Below the pieces are notes generated by a model. That model was not told the DNA's origin and did no database searches. It saw only the letters and a program-made list of their open reading frames with translations. Below, one piece after another: positions 36,328-45,466 of a stretch of 64,000 nt of DNA (positions within the stretch are counted from its first letter, which is position 1; the number at the start of each line of letters is the position of its first letter). Source of the stretch: JABMPR01 sp964508765 (GTDB taxonomy: Bacteria > Fidelibacterota > UBA8477 > JABMPR01); the NCBI GenBank assembly GCA_964508765.1, contig CAZDVD010000001.1, forward strand, positions 92,390-156,389, given 5' to 3'. A program made the translations under genes and the position numbers.

Positions 36328-36629
36328 TTTTTTGATCTCAGATAGCCACCCGTCTTCGCGCTTTTAGCGATGCCGGAAGGACAAATTCGAAGTATGACAC
36401 CTTAAAAAGTATTTTGAATTCGACTTGGTATTAGTAGGACTCTATTGAGTTTGCATGATGCTGATCATATGAGTTGTATCTTACCCGGAAGGGAATCCGC
36501 GTCTCAATTATAACTAAGGCCACCCTATACCTGTAACCCTCTTTATTTCATAACCCCCCTCCACAAAGCCACGGGCGACAAGCCAATCAACGCCCCAATT
36601 CAGAAACTCATTAACTCATTAACTCATGA
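36328..36629. other. Non-coding debris before a truncated gene
   Basis: Holds no gene I can support. There is a short tandem repeat (CATTAACT, 36610-36626). It adjoins a short motif of a kind scattered through many genomes. Confidence 0.5.
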
Positions 36630-36633
36630 TCCA

Positions 36634-36658
36634 TATCCTTCGACTCCGCTCAGGATGA
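36634..36658. repeat. Short dispersed-type intergenic motif
   Basis: ATCCTTCGACTCCGCTCAGG followed by ATGAC. I recognise this motif from intergenic DNA of many Bacteroidetes-like and other genomes. Only one copy lies in this window. It sits exactly where the following gene fragment loses its N-terminus. Confidence 0.4.
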
Positions 36659-36659
36659 C

Positions 36660-36923
36660 GAGGAAGACTGCTTCTTTTTTGCTATCTGTCTTTGGCTAGA
36701 ACTTGAAGGGCAGAAACCGGTCTATCCAGATAGAAAAAAGCGGTTGCAGAGTTATCGCCTGGCTGCTTTCTTTGCAGGTGGATATATCTTGTATGAGTTT
36801 GCCCAACCCTATCTGCCCCGAGGAACTTTCGATTGGTATGACGTGCTGGCGACCTTCGTCGGCTATTGTATAATCCTTCCCATCCTGATGCTTATTTGGA
36901 AATATCATGAAGAAACTGTTTAA
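36660..36923 (+). pseudogene. C-terminal fragment of a VanZ-like membrane protein
   Basis: The plus strand is open from 36630 to a TAA at 36921 without a usable start. From about 36699 it encodes convincing protein: KKRLQSYRLAAFFAGGYILYEF, LPRGTFDWYDVLATFVGY and a final helix IILPILMLIWKYHEETV. The YEFxQ...RTFDWxDxLA pattern is that of VanZ-like membrane proteins. The preceding codons run into the dispersed motif at 36634, so the gene lost its N-terminal half there. It overlaps the next reading frame by 17 bases. Confidence 0.6.
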
Positions 36924-37403
36924 AATCCTGGGAGCGATCCTGGTCGTAATCTGTCTCGTGGTCATCGTTTTCTCAGCCTGGTATGTCATCAAATTCTGGC
37001 CTCGACACGCAGAAGATATGGAATTCGGCAACCCTGAGTTCAATGAAAGAGTGCTCATTGCCACTCAGGGAAGTGATTATAAAAATGATGTGGTTCAACG
37101 GTTGGCAAAAAAACTCAGCGTCCGCGATGTGTATATAAAAGTCACTGATGTTTCCAGTCTGGACTCAATTGATTCAGATGCCTGGGCAGATATAGTCATT
37201 TTGAATTCAAGTATTGCAGATAAGATGAATACCAGCGTACGCACCTTTCTCGATAGGGTGGGTCCATCGGACAAAATCATTGTCATCACAACCTCAGGCG
37301 AGGTGATTTTGTTCCTCCCAACCTCGAAGGTGACGGAATTACCACTGCTTCCAGATTGAATGAAACAGAGAAAATGGCAAACCGCATATTCCATGCGCTT
37401 TGA
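36907..37403 (+). pseudogene. Membrane-anchored flavodoxin-like protein with a single-base frameshift
   Basis: The ATG frame gives one membrane helix (ILGAILVVICLVVIVFSAWYVI), then a domain with VLIATQGSDYKNDVVQRLAKKLS, WADIVILNSS and KIIVITTSG, resembling a flavodoxin-type fold. After GGCGAG (about 37302) that frame degenerates and stops at 37359. The +1 frame takes over without a break and reads GDFVPPNLEGDGITTASRLN then ETEKMANRIFHAL to a stop at 37401-37403. One missing G in GAGGTGAT (expected GAGGGTGAT) explains everything. It is either a real recent mutation or a sequencing error. Function unknown. Confidence 0.68.
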
Positions 37404-37504
37404 TCCAGCAAAACCTCCAAACTCGTTCAATTTGAAACTTGATTTTTTTTCTAAATGAAGTAATTAGAACCCTGGGATTGATCACAACAAAAAGGGCTTA
37501 GAAA

Positions 37505-38968
37505 ATGATGAAACAGAAACTTCTTTTGCTGGTTATTGGTGTGATCTTTCTGGGATGTTCCCCCATCCAGGAAGATCGTGATGCAGTTCAGAAATTTACC
37601 ACAGACGGTAAGGTGGTTGCAGTATATACAACTGCTGAAAATACAGACCTCAGACTCTCTAAAACAGGGACGACTACTTTCGAACCGACTGATCAAGCCA
37701 CAGAAAACGAAGTGTCGATTTTTGTCAATCCTGGAAAGTCATTTCAAACTTTCTGGGGAATTGGTGGCGCGCTTACTGATGCATCGGCAGAGGTGTTCGC
37801 AAAATTGCCGGATGATAAACAGGAAGAATTTCTCAAATCCTATTATGATGTGAATGAGGGCATCGGTTATACACTTGCACGAGTCCCCATCCACAGTTGT
37901 GATTTCAGTAGTGCCAGCTTCACCTATGTTTCTGATACAGACAAAGAGTTAAAAACGTTTAGCATCGAACATGACCAGGAGTACCGCATCCCTTTCATCA
38001 AAAAAGCCATTCAGGCTGCAGGTGGGAAGCTACCCCTCTATGCCAGTCCCTGGAGCCCACCCCCTCACATGAAGAGCAATGGTGAGATGCTTCACGGTGG
38101 TTACCTGCTCCCTGAGTATTACGACTCCTGGGCGCTGTATTACACCAAATTTATTAAAGCCTATGAAGCTGAAGGTATGCCTATCTGGGGAATTACGCTC
38201 CAAAATGAACCCATGGCAACCCAGCGCTGGGAATCCTGTATCTATACAGCCGAACAGGAACGTGATTTTCTTAAGAACCACCTGGGACCTACCATGGTTC
38301 GTGAAGGTCTACATGACAAGAAAATCATTGTCTGGGATCATAACCGTGATCTTATTGCCAATCGGGCTAACACTATTTTTGGTGATCCAGAAGCCTCCAA
38401 ATATGCATGGGGAATTGGTTTCCATTGGTATGAGACTTGGACGGGCAGCGACCCCAATTACAATAACCTGAATAATGTGACAGAGTCATATCCTGATAAA
38501 AAACTTGTCTTCACTGAGGGTTGTGCAGAAAGTTTCAATCCCGATCACTATGAACACTGGCCCAATGCTGAGCGCTATGGAAATTCCATGATCAATGATT
38601 TTAACCATGGTACTGTGGGCTGGACAGATTGGAACATTCTACTGGATGAAACGGGTGGTCCCAATCATGTCAACAATCTCTGCTTTGCCCCTGTACATGC
38701 TGACACCAGGACAGGTGATCTGATTTATACTCCGAGTTATTACTATATCGGGCATTTTTCTAAGTTTGTACGCCCTGGTGCAAAGCGTATCAGTACCTCT
38801 GCCAGTAGAACCCAGTTGGAGAGTACCTCCTTCTTAAATGAGGATGGAAAGATGGCGACGATCATCATGAATCATACTGATGACCCCATTGATTATAAGC
38901 TCTACATTGGCATCAATGCTGTGAAGCAAAGTATCCAGGCTCATGCCATACAAACGCTGGTATACTAA
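37505..38968 (+). CDS. Lipoprotein glycoside hydrolase family 30 (beta-1,6-glucanase/glucosylceramidase type)
   Basis: A 487-residue GH30 enzyme with a lipoprotein signal ending in FLGC. Signatures: FWGIGGALTDASAEVF, LARVPIHSCDFS, LYASPWSPPPHMKSNGEM, WGITLQNEPMA (acid/base Glu235), HWYETWTG, FTEGCAES (nucleophile Glu338), WTDWNILLDETGGPNH, then a short beta-sandwich. The sequence is of the GH30_1/_3 type, active on beta-1,6-glucans or beta-glucosyl ceramides. Laminarin has beta-1,6 branches, so together with GH3, GH128 and GH16 at 18-24 kb it would complete laminarin breakdown (inference). Single gene, with no close partner on the same strand. Confidence 0.9.
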   Translation: MMKQKLLLLVIGVIFLGCSPIQEDRDAVQKFTTDGKVVAVYTTAENTDLRLSKTGTTTFEPTDQATENEVSIFVNPGKSFQTFWGIGGALTDASAEVFAKLPDDKQEEFLKSYYDVNEGIGYTLARVPIHSCDFSSASFTYVSDTDKELKTFSIEHDQEYRIPFIKKAIQAAGGKLPLYASPWSPPPHMKSNGEMLHGGYLLPEYYDSWALYYTKFIKAYEAEGMPIWGITLQNEPMATQRWESCIYTAEQERDFLKNHLGPTMVREGLHDKKIIVWDHNRDLIANRANTIFGDPEASKYAWGIGFHWYETWTGSDPNYNNLNNVTESYPDKKLVFTEGCAESFNPDHYEHWPNAERYGNSMINDFNHGTVGWTDWNILLDETGGPNHVNNLCFAPVHADTRTGDLIYTPSYYYIGHFSKFVRPGAKRISTSASRTQLESTSFLNEDGKMATIIMNHTDDPIDYKLYIGINAVKQSIQAHAIQTLVY

Positions 38969-39002
38969 ACCAGGTAGATCCAGTTTACATCCTGAGGGAA
39001 TT

Positions 39003-39566
39003 TTAGGTTTTTGCGGCCCTCACCTTGCCTGCCAATAAGGTGATTCCGGCAACAATCATCCATAGCAAAAGAGTGTATAATAGAATAACTCTTGTGAAAT
39101 AGCCCCCACTTATTGTGTAAATCACCATATTGGACAATGTGGGAATACTGGATGATGCCATCAAAAAAACCAGGGTTGGGATGATGTCCAGAGCAGCGAT
39201 TGCAATCGCAACTATTGGGAATATAAAAGCAGATTTGGCCAGTCGAGAGGTATCGGGTAGTTGACGAGCTAGCATGAGACTTAGCGAAAAGAAGGTGAGC
39301 ATGAAGCCAGTCATAGAGATAAGATTCAGGTTAAAGGTCCAGATAAAGGTCTGCAATTGACCGATTTCCTCTACCTTCATAAAAAATGCTTCAAAGGCTG
39401 AAGCATCAAATGAAAGCCAGACCCTATTAAATTCGGAGGTTTCAACTCCCATTTTTCCAAATAGTTGGACGATATACGAATACATTGGAATAAAAATGAG
39501 CAAACCGAGAATGAGGATATTGCGGTTCAGTTTTTTTGCTGGATTATTTTTCAGATAATTAAGCAT
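39003..39566 (-). CDS. Four-helix membrane protein of unknown function
   Basis: 187 residues with helices near 18-38, 78-99, 108-131 and 153-178 and a long extracytoplasmic loop between the first two. No family recognised. It converges on the GH30 gene and is divergent from the DUF2161 gene. Confidence 0.7.
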   Translation of the reverse strand: MLNYLKNNPAKKLNRNILILGLLIFIPMYSYIVQLFGKMGVETSEFNRVWLSFDASAFEAFFMKVEEIGQLQTFIWTFNLNLISMTGFMLTFFSLSLMLARQLPDTSRLAKSAFIFPIVAIAIAALDIIPTLVFLMASSSIPTLSNMVIYTISGGYFTRVILLYTLLLWMIVAGITLLAGKVRAAKT

Positions 39567-39681
39567 GATTCTATACTTCCCCTTTTTTTCTCAAATATTT
39601 CAAGTAAGTGATTACGCTTAGTTTTTACCGCAAATAACTTAATTTATTTCCTTAATAATAAGATATAATGTTTGGGAATGT

Positions 39682-40353
39682 ATGGAAGAAGTCGACTTAT
39701 ACCCCCCGCTTAAATCATATCTGGAAAAGCAGGGCTATGAAGTAAAAAGTGAAATCCTCAATTGTGATGTTGTAGCCATTCGCCCAGAGGAACCTGCAAT
39801 CATTGTCGAGCTCAAACTATCACTTAACCTGACCATTCTTCTTCAAGCTGTTGACCGACTCAAAATCTCCAATACCATATACATTGGTGTTCCAAAGGGC
39901 TTAGCCGTTTTAAAGAAACGACGCAAACAGATTGTAAAGCTCATGCGTATGCTGGGTTTAGGTTTAATTATAATAGACCCCACGGCAAAAATTGGTAGTG
40001 TGGATGTGCTCTGTGATCCCGGTGAATACAAGCCGCGTCAGATTAAAAAGCAAACTCAACGAATGTTGAAAGAATTTCAAGAACGGGTGGGTGATCCCAA
40101 TCAAGGGGGTACCAGTATGCAGCGAGGCATCATGACGGCCTATCGCCAAAAGGCCATTGCCATCGCTGGATATTTGCAGGATCATGGAGCAACTAAAGCC
40201 TCTGTCATAGCCAAGGCCCTGGAGGAACCCAAAGCACGCAACATTCTGTATGACAATGTCTATGGCTGGTTCGATCGACTTGGACAAGGGGCTTACACAC
40301 TGTCTCCACGGGGTAAATCAGAATTGCCGGACTGGAAATTAAGAAATAATTAA
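39682..40353 (+). CDS. DUF2161 family protein (PD-(D/E)xK-like)
   Basis: A 223-residue soluble protein. The start LYPPLKSYLEKQGYEVKSEI and the acidic/lysine motif CDVVAIRPEEPAIIVELKLSLN match DUF2161, considered a PD-(D/E)xK-type nuclease or phosphodiesterase fold: Asp in CDVV and the E-x-K in VELK are the expected metal-site residues. The C-terminal part (about 155-215) looks like a winged helix (HGATKASVIAKALEEPKARNILYDNVYGWFDRLGQGAYTLS). Monocistronic; function unknown. Confidence 0.8.
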   Translation: MEEVDLYPPLKSYLEKQGYEVKSEILNCDVVAIRPEEPAIIVELKLSLNLTILLQAVDRLKISNTIYIGVPKGLAVLKKRRKQIVKLMRMLGLGLIIIDPTAKIGSVDVLCDPGEYKPRQIKKQTQRMLKEFQERVGDPNQGGTSMQRGIMTAYRQKAIAIAGYLQDHGATKASVIAKALEEPKARNILYDNVYGWFDRLGQGAYTLSPRGKSELPDWKLRNN

Positions 40354-40442
40354 TATCTCTATTTATGGCATGATTTTATTTGCCATTTATCATTGATTGA
40401 GCGTAGTCTTTATTGTAGATTCCCCCGAATAAAGGGGGTTTT

Positions 40443-41474
40443 ATGTACAAGATTATATTAATACTTATTTCTCTTCTTCTGGCTAGCATTGGATTCTCTC
40501 AAGATTCTCTATATACAAGTATTTCTGGTGACACGTTGACCATCCATCATGACAGGACGGAGCGGAATTGTGCAGCTCTTTTCGTATGGGATGTGAACAT
40601 ACTAGACAATCTCATTACAGTTACTGAGGTTGATACCGGAGATCAAGCCTGGTGTATGTGCTACTTTGATCTCGCAGTCAGTCTGACTGGAATAAATCCA
40701 GGCACATATCAAATAGATGTTTGGAGTGATGATATTGGTTATGATCCCATATTTCACGGTTCACTTGATCTTGTTTGGGCAGGTCTTTCCGTAGCCGGAC
40801 AGCAAGAATCCGATTGTATAATGATGCGTGAGGATACTTCATTTGTAGAATTGTCAGTCAATGGAGATGCCTTGAACCTGTTCTGGAATACACCCTTGCT
40901 CAATTGCATTTTTATGCCAGTCTGGAATGGTTGGCTGAGCGCCGACACTTTTCATGTCACTATGGTGGATACGGGACCTCTAGTGGATTGTATCTGTCCC
41001 TTTGAAGTGGATGTGTTGTTTGCGTCTTTTTTACCAGGTACCTATACTCTGGATTTCTGGGATGGTGAATACGGCTACCCCGAATTCAATATTGCCGGTT
41101 TCCGCGATGGTCTGGAAATTTCCGGGGATTATCAGAGTCCCTGTTATAATATCTTAGCCCTGGATGATGGCGTATTAACACAGGTCCCAAATCAGGTATT
41201 GGCTGATATTCAATTCTACCCCAACCCATTTAATGCCCAGACCACTATTTCATATCAAGTTATGGAAGCTGTTGACCTGGAACTTCAAATCTACAGTATT
41301 GATGGCACGCTGGTGCGGACCCTCATCCAGCATTCTCAGACTCAACCGGGGATCTATTCTAATTCCTGGGACGGGGGTGATGCTGAAGGAAGTCCGGTTA
41401 GTTCAGGGGTTTATTTTTTGGTGTTCCGATATGGCACTGAAAGTTCTGCAAGTCGTTTGCTGCTTTTAAAGTAG
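40443..41474 (+). CDS. Secreted two-repeat protein with type IX sorting domain
   Basis: A 343-residue protein with signal peptide (LLASIGFSQ), two similar ~110-residue modules and a sorting domain from FYPNPFNAQTTISY to LLLLK. The modules share NCAALFVWDVN / NCIFMPVWNGW, CMCYFDLAVSLTGINPGTYQIDVW / CICPFEVDVLFASFLPGTYTLDFW and EYGYPEF / DIGYDPI. The conserved Cys-x-Cys and upstream Cys suggest disulfides or a metal site. Not recognised as a named domain. Monocistronic, closed by a strong terminator. Confidence 0.8.
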   Translation: MYKIILILISLLLASIGFSQDSLYTSISGDTLTIHHDRTERNCAALFVWDVNILDNLITVTEVDTGDQAWCMCYFDLAVSLTGINPGTYQIDVWSDDIGYDPIFHGSLDLVWAGLSVAGQQESDCIMMREDTSFVELSVNGDALNLFWNTPLLNCIFMPVWNGWLSADTFHVTMVDTGPLVDCICPFEVDVLFASFLPGTYTLDFWDGEYGYPEFNIAGFRDGLEISGDYQSPCYNILALDDGVLTQVPNQVLADIQFYPNPFNAQTTISYQVMEAVDLELQIYSIDGTLVRTLIQHSQTQPGIYSNSWDGGDAEGSPVSSGVYFLVFRYGTESSASRLLLLK

Positions 41475-41480
41475 AGACAA

Positions 41481-41511
41481 AAGAGCCCGATTTATCAGAT
41501 CGGGCTCTTCT
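41481..41511. terminator. Strong bidirectional terminator between convergent genes
   Basis: AAGAGCCCGAT (41481-41491) and ATCGGGCTCTT (41499-41509) form an 11-pair stem with a 7-base loop. It separates the secreted repeat protein from the end of the minus-strand ABC operon; A and T runs on both sides serve either strand. Confidence 0.85.
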
Positions 41512-41532
41512 ATTCACCAGATATAAGTTATT

Positions 41533-42282
41533 CTATTCCCGAAGGGCTGCTTTGGTAAACATATAATCCGGAATGTCTACACCAAACTTGATGTCCTCGA
41601 CGATATAGAGTGTCCCTTGTCCTTTAGCCAGTACATCCTTAAAATACATTTCCTTGGGATACCAACGGTTACCAATTTTCTGAACACTGCGTATTTCAAA
41701 ATTTTTCAGTAACGTTGTCCCATTTTTTGCATAACGCTCTTCTTTCAACGGCAAGTAACGGGTCTTATCTACCCAGATTTTTCTTTGAGCATAGGTAACG
41801 TTATCTGAACCTTCTTTGGCACGCAATCTCAATACATAGCAATGTCTGTCCATGAAAATCTCTTCACCAACGACTGCGGCATCATAAATATCCAGTAACT
41901 TGCCATTATCTACCATATCTTCGTATGAGAGATCAGAGCCAGACACACTCTGTCGGAGCATATGTCCGCTAATCTGGATCACACGATCGGCTGAAGGGGT
42001 ATACATCCACAGCACATCCTCCAAGCGGAGCATCTTGACACCCTTTTCGCGGGCAGGGCTTAGATATTCAACCAGGGAGGTTGTTTCACCCTTGGACCAA
42101 CTACGGGATGTGATGCGTGTTTCTCGACCACGACGATTGGTGATAACCATGGTTGCCGTAGCCTCGGCTGATTCAGTGACCATCTGTATATCAATGCGAC
42201 GCAATATCTCATCTGCATCTGGCTGCGCCATTAACATACCAGGCATGGCGCCTAAAAAGAGGAAGGGTAATAAGCTTCTCAT
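41533..42282 (-). CDS. Outer-membrane lipoprotein-sorting (LolA-like) protein
   Basis: A 249-residue periplasmic protein with signal peptide (AMPGMLMAQ) and the half-barrel sequence pattern of the LolA-like family: MVITNRRGRETRITSRSW, KMLRLEDVLWMYTPSADRVIQISGHM, DLSYEDMVD, CYVLRLRAK, KIWVDKTRYLPLKEERYAKNG. It would carry a hydrophobic ligand across the periplasm. It overlaps the upstream permease gene by 4 bases and is the last gene of a TetR-headed operon. Confidence 0.85.
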   Translation of the reverse strand: MRSLLPFLFLGAMPGMLMAQPDADEILRRIDIQMVTESAEATATMVITNRRGRETRITSRSWSKGETTSLVEYLSPAREKGVKMLRLEDVLWMYTPSADRVIQISGHMLRQSVSGSDLSYEDMVDNGKLLDIYDAAVVGEEIFMDRHCYVLRLRAKEGSDNVTYAQRKIWVDKTRYLPLKEERYAKNGTTLLKNFEIRSVQKIGNRWYPKEMYFKDVLAKGQGTLYIVEDIKFGVDIPDYMFTKAALRE

Positions 42283-43553
42283 GTTTCTAATTCCTTAAAT
42301 AAGCTTGCCGTGTCACGTTTAAAGATTCTCAGACCGGATAGAGCTGATCCCAGGAGTGTGGCAAAGACACCAGGAAAAAATCCAATATAAAATGCTGCTG
42401 GAGTTATGTGGGCTCTGATGATGGTCGGCATCAACATGGTACTATCGCCCATCATACTACCAATGTCAAATCCAACCTCCTGTAGCCAGTAAGAGAATCC
42501 CAATCCAATTGATGTACCTACTACGGTCCCCACAATAGCTATCCCCAGGCTTTCCATAATGAGACTGCGATATACATGACCCTTGGATTCCCCAACAGCC
42601 AGTCGCAAACCCATTTCACCATAGCGGCGAATGGCACCCATGAGACCTGTATTCCACAGGACAACACCCATGGCAAAGATCATCATGAAGCTGACGATAC
42701 TACCGGCTTTTTCAGCATAACCGAAATATTCAGCCAATCCAGCATCGTCAAGCATAACTATCATCTCGGGGCTAAAGCGGTCAGATGTATCACTATGGGC
42801 GGCGTTAAATGATGCAGCGAGATCGCGTGCCTTCACATCATCATAATAGGATGTTTGTAGATACCCCAGTATCTCAGAACTCCAATCGCCCATATCAAGC
42901 ATGAACTTGGCATCGTTGATGTCAGCCAGAAACATACCCTTATCCATAGGTGGGGTACCAAAATATATAATACCGGCCAGGTTGAAGTTCTGCAGCACCA
43001 TGGATCCATTCACTGTGGAGCTAATCAGGGTTACCTCGTCACCAACATTCAAATCCATCTGGCTGGCCAAGGTTTTACCCATGAGGATATCACCTGATTT
43101 TTGTGGCAAAGTCCCTTGCTGTAAACCAGCTGCAAGATTCCAGCGGTTTCGTTCAGCCGTATCGGGACCAAAAAAATCGATTCCTATTCCTGCAGCGCCG
43201 ACCTGAGCTCGGGTTTCGCGGTTTTCATCGAAGGCATCGAGGAGACCGCCAAATTTCACCCGTTCGGACCATTGCAACCCTGGATATTCACTCCTGAGCA
43301 TATCCATCAACTCAGCACCATTTTCCATGGCAAGATCGTTAGGCAAGACATCCTTTTCTTCATAATACGCTCTGGATGTAATTTTCACATGTCCGGATTC
43401 GTACATGGCTCCATTATTGAAGAAATCGTCAAACATACCCTTCATGTAGCTGAACATGAACACCGTTAACATCACGCCCATAGCGACAACAATACTGGGG
43501 AGCAAGCTGCGGTGACGATCCCGCAGCATTCCCTTCATCAGAAATCTGAACAT
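42279..43553 (-). CDS. FtsX/MacB-like ABC transporter permease (distal)
   Basis: 424 residues with one N-terminal helix (about 15-38), a large extracytoplasmic MacB-PCD-type domain (40-275) and three C-terminal helices (about 283-303, 335-358, 392-413) separated by the FtsX-like RRYGEMGLRLAVGESKG loop. This is the topology of LolC/E- and MacB-like permeases that extract lipids or lipoproteins rather than move solutes. Follows the first permease with a 1-base gap. Confidence 0.88.
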   Translation of the reverse strand: MFRFLMKGMLRDRHRSLLPSIVVAMGVMLTVFMFSYMKGMFDDFFNNGAMYESGHVKITSRAYYEEKDVLPNDLAMENGAELMDMLRSEYPGLQWSERVKFGGLLDAFDENRETRAQVGAAGIGIDFFGPDTAERNRWNLAAGLQQGTLPQKSGDILMGKTLASQMDLNVGDEVTLISSTVNGSMVLQNFNLAGIIYFGTPPMDKGMFLADINDAKFMLDMGDWSSEILGYLQTSYYDDVKARDLAASFNAAHSDTSDRFSPEMIVMLDDAGLAEYFGYAEKAGSIVSFMMIFAMGVVLWNTGLMGAIRRYGEMGLRLAVGESKGHVYRSLIMESLGIAIVGTVVGTSIGLGFSYWLQEVGFDIGSMMGDSTMLMPTIIRAHITPAAFYIGFFPGVFATLLGSALSGLRIFKRDTASLFKELET

Positions 43554-43554
43554 A

Positions 43555-44727
43555 TTATTTCCCCCTCAGTGCATCAGTGGGTGTCAGTTTTGATATTTTG
43601 CGCGTGGGTAGATAGCTCACCAACACAACAGTGAGAAACATGAGCAACGTTGTTCCAATGAGCAGGTCTGGACCGTATTTCCCATAAATCACATTACCCA
43701 ACGCCATCCCGTAATCATCCATTCCACCAGGAATCGCATATCCTTTGGTTGCCATCATGTAGAAAAGGGGCGACCCAAGAATAAAGCCTGCTGTAAAGGC
43801 GATCAAACCATGCATACTGCCCTCAATCGTGAACAGAGCTATCACCTTGGCACGAGTTAGTCCCAGAGCCATGAGGGTACCCATTTCCTTTTTGCGACGG
43901 AATATGGCTAACACTTGAGTATCAAAAATAGCCAACAAGGCGATGGCAAATAAGATCCCATACATGACATTACCACCAAAGTTTTTGGTCTTAATCATGT
44001 CATTCATATCCTTCATGAGATAATCAATATCCCGGTATACCCATGCTGCACTTGTGGGACTTCCCTCAAAGGGTTCATCCAATGCAACAACTGTGGCTTG
44101 ACCTTGGAGGTTTGACATCGCCTGGAGATCTTCAATGGAAATCCAGATCTGATTTCGATCCACAGTCTGTACAACCGTATTCATAATATGAACAATCTCA
44201 ACTTCGCGAGCATCGAATGTGCCCTTGGCATCCCGCCAGCGAACAGTAAGTAAATCACCTACGTCAAGACCTGCTTTATCAGCCATTTTTTGGCCGATCA
44301 GGGCGGGTGTCAGACCAGTGGGTCCAGTTACGATCTTGTCAGTGGGAAGGTCCATGGCCTTTTGTCCAGGCGCGATTCCTTTTACCAGGATTGTCTGCAT
44401 GCGTCCCTCAGGATAGATCGTACCCTGTCGAATGAGAATTGGTGCCGCTGTGTGGGCTGCAATGCGATCCAGAGCTTCCTCAGGATAAGGTGCATGCGAA
44501 TCTTCAATGGTGAGTGGATCTGTGGGATCATATTCACTCATCCAGAGCTGACCACCATTCCCAAATTCGATATTGGTCATAGCATCATTGAGCTGATATG
44601 CCATACCATCAACCACTCCTTTTCCCCAGATCATGAGGATAAAGGCCATGGCTAATACGAGGACATTGAGCCAGGTCCGTAAACCGGCTCCGATCAGGTT
44701 GCGCCATGCAAGTTTAAATAAAATCAT
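43555..44727 (-). CDS. FtsX/MacB-like ABC transporter permease (proximal)
   Basis: 390 residues, same topology as the distal permease: N-terminal helix after FKLAWRNLIGAGLRTW, extracytoplasmic domain, three helices after the RRKKEMGTLMALGLTRAK loop, ending TRKISKLTPTDALRGK. ATG 44727 is chosen because GGAGGAGG lies just upstream; an in-frame start at 44775 would overlap the ATPase gene. The two permeases probably form a heterodimer with the ATPase encoded upstream. Confidence 0.88.
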   Translation of the reverse strand: MILFKLAWRNLIGAGLRTWLNVLVLAMAFILMIWGKGVVDGMAYQLNDAMTNIEFGNGGQLWMSEYDPTDPLTIEDSHAPYPEEALDRIAAHTAAPILIRQGTIYPEGRMQTILVKGIAPGQKAMDLPTDKIVTGPTGLTPALIGQKMADKAGLDVGDLLTVRWRDAKGTFDAREVEIVHIMNTVVQTVDRNQIWISIEDLQAMSNLQGQATVVALDEPFEGSPTSAAWVYRDIDYLMKDMNDMIKTKNFGGNVMYGILFAIALLAIFDTQVLAIFRRKKEMGTLMALGLTRAKVIALFTIEGSMHGLIAFTAGFILGSPLFYMMATKGYAIPGGMDDYGMALGNVIYGKYGPDLLIGTTLLMFLTVVLVSYLPTRKISKLTPTDALRGK

Positions 44728-44743
44728 AATATCCTCCTCCAGA

Positions 44744-45436
44744 TCAGCTGGTTTCGTCGGATTGAATACTGCCATCCACCAGGGTCACCTTGCGCTTCAG
44801 ATAGCTAATGACCTTCTCATCATGAGTGGCAAAAACAAAGGTGGTTCCCAGTTCCTGATTCAGCTTTTCCATGGTCTCCAAAATATGATGACTATTCTTG
44901 GCATCCAGATTGGCAGTGGGCTCATCAGCCAGGACCAGCTTGGGTTGTTTCACCATCGCCCGAGCAATAGCCACCCGTTGGCTTTCACCACCACTAAGCA
45001 TTTTTGGACGACTCTGAGCTTTATCTGCAATCCCAACCCAATCCAAAGCCTGCATAACCAGTTCCTTGCGCTCCTCGGCACTTTTACCAAGCAAGAGTAA
45101 GGGGAACTCAACATTTTCAAACGCGGTATAAACAGGCAGCAAATTGTAAGTCTGGAAAATAAATCCCATAAAGGCACTGCGATGTTTGGCAGCCTGAGAA
45201 CCAGACAATGTGGCTAGATTTTTTCCCAGAACTTCTACGGTTCCTTCACTGGGGGCATCCAGGGCACCAATGATGTTGAGAAGGGTTGTTTTTCCTGACC
45301 CTGAAGGTCCAACCAGTCCAACAAATTCGCCTGAGTCTACATTGAGATCGATTCCCTTGAGGGCTGTAAAGTGGCCTGTCCCCACAGGATAGCGCTTCAC
45401 AAGACCTTGAGTTTTGATCAGTGTGCTATTGTCCAT
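44744..45436 (-). CDS. LolD/MacB-type ABC transporter ATP-binding protein
   Basis: 230 residues with Walker A GPSGSGKTT (43-51), signature LSGGESQRVAIARA (148-161), Walker B LVLADEPTANLD (167-178) and the switch His in FATHDE near 205. The sequence type (KGIDLNVDSGEFVGLVGPSGSGKTTLLNIIG) is that of LolD/MacB exporters. It is followed after 16 bases by the first permease. Confidence 0.93.
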   Translation of the reverse strand: MDNSTLIKTQGLVKRYPVGTGHFTALKGIDLNVDSGEFVGLVGPSGSGKTTLLNIIGALDAPSEGTVEVLGKNLATLSGSQAAKHRSAFMGFIFQTYNLLPVYTAFENVEFPLLLLGKSAEERKELVMQALDWVGIADKAQSRPKMLSGGESQRVAIARAMVKQPKLVLADEPTANLDAKNSHHILETMEKLNQELGTTFVFATHDEKVISYLKRKVTLVDGSIQSDETS

Positions 45437-45466
45437 GTTGTTTTCCTTTTAGTTCGAATTGAAGAA

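Noticed and set aside
36600..36630. CRISPR-like repeats
   Set aside because: Only a short CATTAACT tandem; no regularly spaced repeats or spacers here or elsewhere in the window.
39682..40353. Restriction endonuclease
   Set aside because: The D...ExK motif is PD-(D/E)xK-like, but there is no methyltransferase next to it and the sequence matches DUF2161.
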